DNA of 64,000 nucleotides, taken from the NCBI GenBank assembly GCA_963848035.1, contig CAWKCD010000003.1:310001-374000 (forward strand), written 5' to 3'. Every line of letters starts with the position of its first letter. Within the stretch, counting starts at the first letter, position 1. The notes under the pieces were generated by a model that searched no databases, was not told the DNA's origin, and was given only the letters and a program-made list of their open reading frames with translations. The DNA is from JAVVHH01 sp963848035. Lineage in GTDB: Bacteria; Pseudomonadota; Alphaproteobacteria; Acetobacterales; Acetobacteraceae. Below, piece after piece: positions 60,312-64,000 of the stretch. The translations under genes were made by a program, and so were the position numbers.

Positions 60312-60588
60312 TCGATCTCCTGGCGCTCCCTTCGTGAGACCGTAACGCCTCCGTCATGCGGGCGTCCACATTTCTAGGCGGGGCCGAGGCTGCGCGGAGC
60401 TTGGCGCGGCGGGCTGGCATGCTCTGTGCCTCTTGTGTTCCCGGGTCAGATCGGCCATATCCGGCCCGCTCGCTGCAAAGCGGGTAATTCACACGCGGGG
60501 CGCCTTTCCGGGGAGATTTCCCGGTTCCGGTGCCGCAAGGCATTGCCCCGCGGAGGAACAACCGGATCACTGGAAAGGAACCGCCACC
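60312..60588 (+). promoter_or_regulatory. Divergent intergenic region and structured rpsB leader
   Basis: No gene is supported in these 277 bases between the LOV gene and rpsB. The rpsB-proximal half shows several short hairpins: CCCGCT...AGCGGG around 60465-60484, CCGGG-GAGATTT-CCCGG at 60508-60524, and TGCC-GCAA-GGCA (a GNRA-type loop) at 60531-60542. The ribosome site GGAAAGGAA follows at about 60572. In many bacteria S2 represses its own operon through the leader; whether these hairpins do that is inference. Confidence 0.4.
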
Positions 60589-61380
60589 ATGGCGATGCCC
60601 GATTTCACCCTGCGTCAACTGCTCGAAGCCGGCGTCCATTTCGGACACCACACCCGTCGCTGGAACCCGCGCATGGAGCCGTTCATCTTCGGCGTGCGCA
60701 ACCAGGTCCACATCATCGACCTGCAGCAGACCGTGCCGATGCTGGACCGTGCGCTCCGCGCCGTGCGTGACGTGACCGCCGCCGGCGGGCGCGTGCTGTT
60801 CGTCGGCACCAAGCGCGCGGCGGCCGAATACGTCGCCGAGGCGGCCAAGCGCTGCGGCCAGTATTACGTCAACCACCGCTGGCTCGGCGGCATGCTGACC
60901 AACTGGAAGACCATCACCGGCAGCATCAAGCGCCTGCGCCAGATTGATGAGATGCTGGCCGGCGACACGCAGGGTCTGACCAAGAAGGAAATTCTCGACA
61001 TCACGCGCGACCGCGAGAAGCTCGAGCGCGCCTTGGGCGGGATCAAGGACATGGGCGGCCTACCCGACATCCTGTTCGTGATCGACACGAACAAGGAGAA
61101 GTTGGCGGTCGAGGAAGCGACGAAGCTGGGCATCCCCGTGATTGCCGTGCTCGACAGCAACTCGGATCCGTCGGGTGTCACCTTCCCGATCCCGGGCAAC
61201 GACGACGCGATCCGCGCGATCACGATGTACTGCGACCTGATCGCCGGCGCCGTGCTCGACGGGATCAGCGCGGAGATGGTCGCCTCTGGCCGGGATCTCG
61301 GCGCAGCAGAAGAGTTGCCGCCGGAGGTCTTGCCGATGGCGGAAGTGGATAGCGGTTCGGAACACGCCGGCGCGGCCTGA
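60589..61380 (+). CDS. rpsB: 30S ribosomal protein S2
   Basis: ATG 60589 after GGAAAGGAA gives 263 residues. The S2 hallmarks are TLRQLLEAGVHFGHHTRRWN, PRMEPFIFGVRNQVHIIDLQ, RVLFVGTKRAAAEYVAEAAK, YYVNHRWLGGMLTNWKTITG and PDILFVIDTNKEKLAVEEAT. S2 is an essential late-assembly small-subunit protein. An upstream in-frame extension from 60433 lies in the leader and is not protein-like. tsf follows after 27 bases in the usual rpsB-tsf operon. Confidence 0.98.
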   Translation: MAMPDFTLRQLLEAGVHFGHHTRRWNPRMEPFIFGVRNQVHIIDLQQTVPMLDRALRAVRDVTAAGGRVLFVGTKRAAAEYVAEAAKRCGQYYVNHRWLGGMLTNWKTITGSIKRLRQIDEMLAGDTQGLTKKEILDITRDREKLERALGGIKDMGGLPDILFVIDTNKEKLAVEEATKLGIPVIAVLDSNSDPSGVTFPIPGNDDAIRAITMYCDLIAGAVLDGISAEMVASGRDLGAAEELPPEVLPMAEVDSGSEHAGAA

Positions 61381-61407
61381 GCCGCCCCGTCGTCAGGAGG
61401 AAGAAAG

Positions 61408-62325
61408 ATGGACATCACGGCGTCGATGGTCCGTGACCTGCGCGAGAAGACCGGCGCGGGCATGATGGACTGCAAGCGCGCGCTCAGCGAGACGAGCGGC
61501 GACATGGAACAGGCGGTCGACTGGCTGCGCAAGAAGGGTCTAGCCGCGGCGGCCAAGAAGAGCGGCCGGGTCGCGGCCGAAGGCTTGGTCGGCGTGGCCA
61601 GCGCCAAGAACAAGGCGGCAATGGTCGAGGTGAACGCCGAGACCGACTTCGTCGCACGCAACGAGGCGTTCCAGAGCCTGGTCGAGAACGTGGCCAAGAT
61701 CGCGCTCGAGATCGGCGAGGACGTGGAGGCGATCAAGGCGGCGAAGTATCCGGGCGGCGATCGCACGGTGGCTGAGGAGATCACCCATCTCGTGGCGACG
61801 ATCGGCGAGAACATGTCGCTGCGCCGGGCTCGCGTATTGTCGGTGCAGAGCGGCGTCGTCGCCAGCTACGTCCACAATGCGCTGCGGCCGGGCTTGGGCA
61901 AGATCGGCGTGCTTGTGGCCATCGAGAGCAGCAGCGAACTCGAGGCGCTCGAGACGCTGGGGCGGCAGATCGGCATGCATGTCGCCGCCACGCGGCCCGA
62001 GTCGCTCGACACGGACGGCGTCGACCCCGCTGCGCTGGAGCGCGAGAAGGCGGTTCTGACCGAGCAGGCGCGCGCGTCCGGCAAGCCGGACAACATCATC
62101 GACAAGATGGTGACCGGCCGGATCCAGAAATACTACGAAGAGGTCGTCCTCCTCGAGCAGGTCTGGGTGCATGACGGGGAAAGCCGGGTGAAGGCAGTGG
62201 TCAAGAAGGCGGGCGCAACTCTTGCCGGCTTCGCCCGTTTCACGCTCGGCGAGGGCATCGAGAAGGACAGCGGCGACTTCGCGGCCGAGGTTGCGGCTGC
62301 CGCGGGGCTTTCCAAGCCCGAGTGA
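61408..62325 (+). CDS. tsf: Elongation factor Ts
   Basis: The 305-residue protein starts after an AGGAGGAAG ribosome site. It has the N-terminal UBA-like part VRDLREKTGAGMMDCKRALS with the EF-Tu-contacting TGAGMMDCK, then NAETDFVARNEAFQSLVENV with the conserved TDFVA(R/K)N, and the C-terminal dimer module with ILLEQ-type and FARFTLGEGIE segments. It recharges EF-Tu by driving GDP release. It is the second gene of the rpsB operon. A strong hairpin follows the stop. Confidence 0.98.
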   Translation: MDITASMVRDLREKTGAGMMDCKRALSETSGDMEQAVDWLRKKGLAAAAKKSGRVAAEGLVGVASAKNKAAMVEVNAETDFVARNEAFQSLVENVAKIALEIGEDVEAIKAAKYPGGDRTVAEEITHLVATIGENMSLRRARVLSVQSGVVASYVHNALRPGLGKIGVLVAIESSSELEALETLGRQIGMHVAATRPESLDTDGVDPAALEREKAVLTEQARASGKPDNIIDKMVTGRIQKYYEEVVLLEQVWVHDGESRVKAVVKKAGATLAGFARFTLGEGIEKDSGDFAAEVAAAAGLSKPE

Positions 62326-62334
62326 ACTTGTGAC

Positions 62335-62366
62335 CGGTGGGCGCAACCACTAGGTTGCGCCCACCG
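62335..62366 (+). terminator. Perfect 14-bp hairpin between tsf and pyrH
   Basis: CGGTGGGCGCAACC and its exact complement enclose the loop ACTA, 9 bases after the tsf stop. There is no T run, and pyrH starts 19 bases beyond, so partial termination, mRNA 3'-end protection or a processing site is as likely as full termination. It may separate rpsB-tsf from pyrH-frr-uppS expression. Confidence 0.55.
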
Positions 62367-62385
62367 CAACCGCCCAAAGGATACC

Positions 62386-63111
62386 ATGCCTGCTTTGCCG
62401 GCCTACAAGCGCGTCCTGCTGAAAGTGTCGGGCGAGGCGCTGATGGGCAGCAAGGAATACGGTCTCGATCGTGGGACGTTGTCCAGAATCGCTGTGGATG
62501 TCGCCGATGTCGTCGCGTCCGGTATCCAGGTCTGCCTGGTGGTGGGCGGCGGCAACATCTTCCGGGGCGTCTCCGGCGCCGCTGCCGGCATGGACCGTGC
62601 CTCGGCCGACTACATGGGCATGTTGGCCACGGTCATGAACGCGTTGGGACTTCAGAGCGTGATGGAGCGGAACGGCGTCCAGACGCGGGTGCAATCCGCG
62701 ATCCCGATGAGTTCGGTTTGCGAGCCCTATATCCGGCGCCGGGCCGAGCGGCACATGGAGAAGGGGAGGGTGGTGATATTCGCCGGCGGCACCGGCAATC
62801 CCTTCTTTACCACCGACACCGCCGCGGCCCTGCGCGCGGCTGAGATGAATTGCGACGTGTTGCTGAAGGGCACGCAGGTAGACGGCGTCTATACCGCCGA
62901 TCCGCGCAAGGACCCGAGTGCGACCCGATACGAAGAACTGACCTATCACGACGTGCTCGCGCGTGATCTCGCGGTCATGGATGCCGCGGCGATCAGCGTG
63001 GCGCGCGAGAACGGTTTGCCGATCATCGTCTTCGACATCCATACGACGGGCGCGTTCGCGGCCGTCATGCGGGGCGAAGGTCGGTTCACCACCATAATCG
63101 AGCCGCATTAG
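62386..63111 (+). CDS. pyrH: Uridylate kinase (UMP kinase)
   Basis: The 241 residues show the bacterial amino-acid-kinase-fold UMP kinase: YKRVLLKVSGEALMGSKEYG, VCLVVGGGNIFRGVSGAAAG, DYMGMLATVMNALGLQSVME, VVIFAGGTGNPFFTTDTAAA and LKGTQVDGVYTADPRKDPSA. It phosphorylates UMP to UDP and is regulated by GTP and UTP in the family. It follows the hairpin after tsf and is spaced 9 bases from frr. Order and content match the alphaproteobacterial core cluster. Confidence 0.98.
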   Translation: MPALPAYKRVLLKVSGEALMGSKEYGLDRGTLSRIAVDVADVVASGIQVCLVVGGGNIFRGVSGAAAGMDRASADYMGMLATVMNALGLQSVMERNGVQTRVQSAIPMSSVCEPYIRRRAERHMEKGRVVIFAGGTGNPFFTTDTAAALRAAEMNCDVLLKGTQVDGVYTADPRKDPSATRYEELTYHDVLARDLAVMDAAAISVARENGLPIIVFDIHTTGAFAAVMRGEGRFTTIIEPH

Positions 63112-63120
63112 GAGGCGAGA

Positions 63121-63687
63121 GTGCCTGCGGACCTGAACGCACTGAAGCAAGATTTGACCCGACGCATGGACGGCGCTCTCGAGACGTTACGTCGCGATTT
63201 CGGCGGCCTTCGAACCGGCCGCGCCAGCCCGGCGCTGCTCGAACCCGTCAAAGTCGAGGCCTATGGCACCGAGGTGCCGATCACCCAGGTCGGCACGATC
63301 GGCGTGCCGGAGCCGCGGATGATCACGGTCCAGGTTTGGGACCGGTCGCTGGTCGGGGCCGTCGAACGCGCGATCCGCGACAGCGGGTTGGGCCTCAATC
63401 CCGGTGCTGACGGCCAGTTGGTCCGCGTGCCGATCCCGCAACTGACCGCTGAGCGGCGCGCCGAACTGGCCAAGGCGGCCGGTCGGTATGCCGAAGGCGC
63501 TCGGGTCGCCATCCGCGGCGTGCGCCGCGACGGCATGGACCAGATCAAGGGCTACGAAAAGAAGCACGAGATCGGCGAGGACGATTCGAAAGCTTGGTCG
63601 GAGGAGGTCCAGAAATTGACCGACTCCTATATCAAGCGGATCGACGAGACCCTCACCGATAAGGACAAGGAGATCCGGCAGGTTTGA
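63121..63687 (+). CDS. frr: Ribosome recycling factor
   Basis: The gene uses GTG at 63121, preceded by GGAGGCGAGA. The 188 residues include MDGALETLRRDFGGLRTGRA, SPALLEPVKVEAYGTEVPIT, GTIGVPEPRMITVQVWDRSL and the C-terminal IKGYEKKHEIGEDDSKAWSE. With EF-G it splits post-termination ribosomes. It lies 9 bases after pyrH and 4 bases before uppS, so the three are cotranslated. Confidence 0.98.
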   Translation: MPADLNALKQDLTRRMDGALETLRRDFGGLRTGRASPALLEPVKVEAYGTEVPITQVGTIGVPEPRMITVQVWDRSLVGAVERAIRDSGLGLNPGADGQLVRVPIPQLTAERRAELAKAAGRYAEGARVAIRGVRRDGMDQIKGYEKKHEIGEDDSKAWSEEVQKLTDSYIKRIDETLTDKDKEIRQV

Positions 63688-63691
63688 TCGG

Positions 63692-64000
63692 ATGAGCATC
63701 CCCAAGATCGCGGAGGCGCTGGCCGCGCCCGGCTCGGGTGGCACCGCGCCGGAGCATGTCGCGATTATCATGGACGGCAACGGCCGCTGGGCCCGAGCGC
63801 GCGGATTGCCGCGCACCGCCGGCCATCGCGCGGGCGCGCAGGCGGTCCGTCGCACGATCGAATCGGCCATCGCCTGCGGGGTCAAGTGGCTGACGCTGTA
63901 CGCGTTCAGCAGCGAGAATTGGCGGCGTCCGCCCGAGGAGGTGCTCGATCTCACCGGGCTGCTCCGCCATTACCTGCGGCAAGAGCTGGCCGAGATGTCG
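63692..64000 (+). CDS. uppS: Undecaprenyl diphosphate synthase (isoprenyl transferase), partial
   Basis: The frame from ATG 63692 runs off the right edge after 103 codons. The visible part has PEHVAIIMDGNGRWARARGL, where the Asp and the following Gly-Asn-Gly-Arg bind diphosphate, GHRAGAQAVRRTIESAIACG and LTLYAFSSENWRRPPEEV. These are the signature blocks of cis-prenyltransferases that make the C55 lipid carrier for peptidoglycan and polysaccharides. In this core cluster cdsA usually follows; it would lie outside the window. Confidence 0.95.
   Translation, partial: MSIPKIAEALAAPGSGGTAPEHVAIIMDGNGRWARARGLPRTAGHRAGAQAVRRTIESAIACGVKWLTLYAFSSENWRRPPEEVLDLTGLLRHYLRQELAEMS

Overview
The window is a GC-rich, gene-dense bacterial chromosome segment. 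The order rpsB-tsf-pyrH-frr-uppS at the right end, glnD beside mutS, small families typical of alphaproteobacteria (DUF1491-like, DUF6362-like) and OmpA proteins of the acetic-acid-bacterium type point to an alphaproteobacterium. Acetobacteraceae or a close Rhodospirillales relative is my best guess, made by inference and not by any search. I saw no rRNA, tRNA, CRISPR array, transposase or integrase.

Layout: (1) 1-5.2 kb holds a siroheme-synthase fragment, a TrpD2-like protein, an MBL hydrolase, a small lipoprotein, a Crp/Fnr regulator and a polysaccharide flippase. (2) 5.2-17.8 kb is a tight leftward type VI secretion operon, tssJ-tssK-tssL-tssM-vgrG-tssC-hcp-hcp-PP2C phosphatase. It holds the membrane complex, baseplate TssK, spike and tube, but no tssA, tssB, tssE, tssF, tssG or clpV. 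(3) 17.8-25.6 kb holds a DUF429-like protein, small secreted proteins, an NMT1/THI5-like ABC importer, a DUF1491-like gene and two tandem OmpA porins. (4) 25.8-34.1 kb holds a circularly permuted ATP-grasp/alpha-E pair, a PEP-CTERM-like protein, paaG-paaI-paaK, topoisomerase IB and an S33 peptidase-like hydrolase. (5) 34.1-45.9 kb holds two very large repeat-rich proteins that look exported, an MDR reductase, an SDR, an SMP-30 protein, a coxL-like/P1 peptidase/methyltransferase operon and a Gly/Ser-rich protein. (6) 46-50.3 kb is an RND efflux adaptor/pump pair. (7) 50.5-57 kb holds HMG-CoA lyase, mutS and glnD, then a convergent DUF6362-like pair. (8) 57.7-60.3 kb holds a proline-rich peptide, a hydrolase-fold protein lacking two catalytic residues, an SDR and a short LOV photoreceptor. 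(9) 60.6-64 kb is rpsB-tsf-pyrH-frr-uppS (the last partial).

The most striking global signal is that eight otherwise well-conserved genes (flippase, DUF1491-like, a secreted protein, SDR, P1 peptidase, coxL-like, RND adaptor, mutS) are broken by eleven frameshifts. In every gene the length excess modulo 3 equals the number of junctions, so each junction is formally one extra base. Insertion-type sequencing or assembly error explains this better than gene decay. The biologically most interesting loci are the short LOV protein beside an SDR, the partial T6SS with enlarged Hcp proteins, the probable pseudo-hydrolase, and the large repeat proteins without classical signal peptides.
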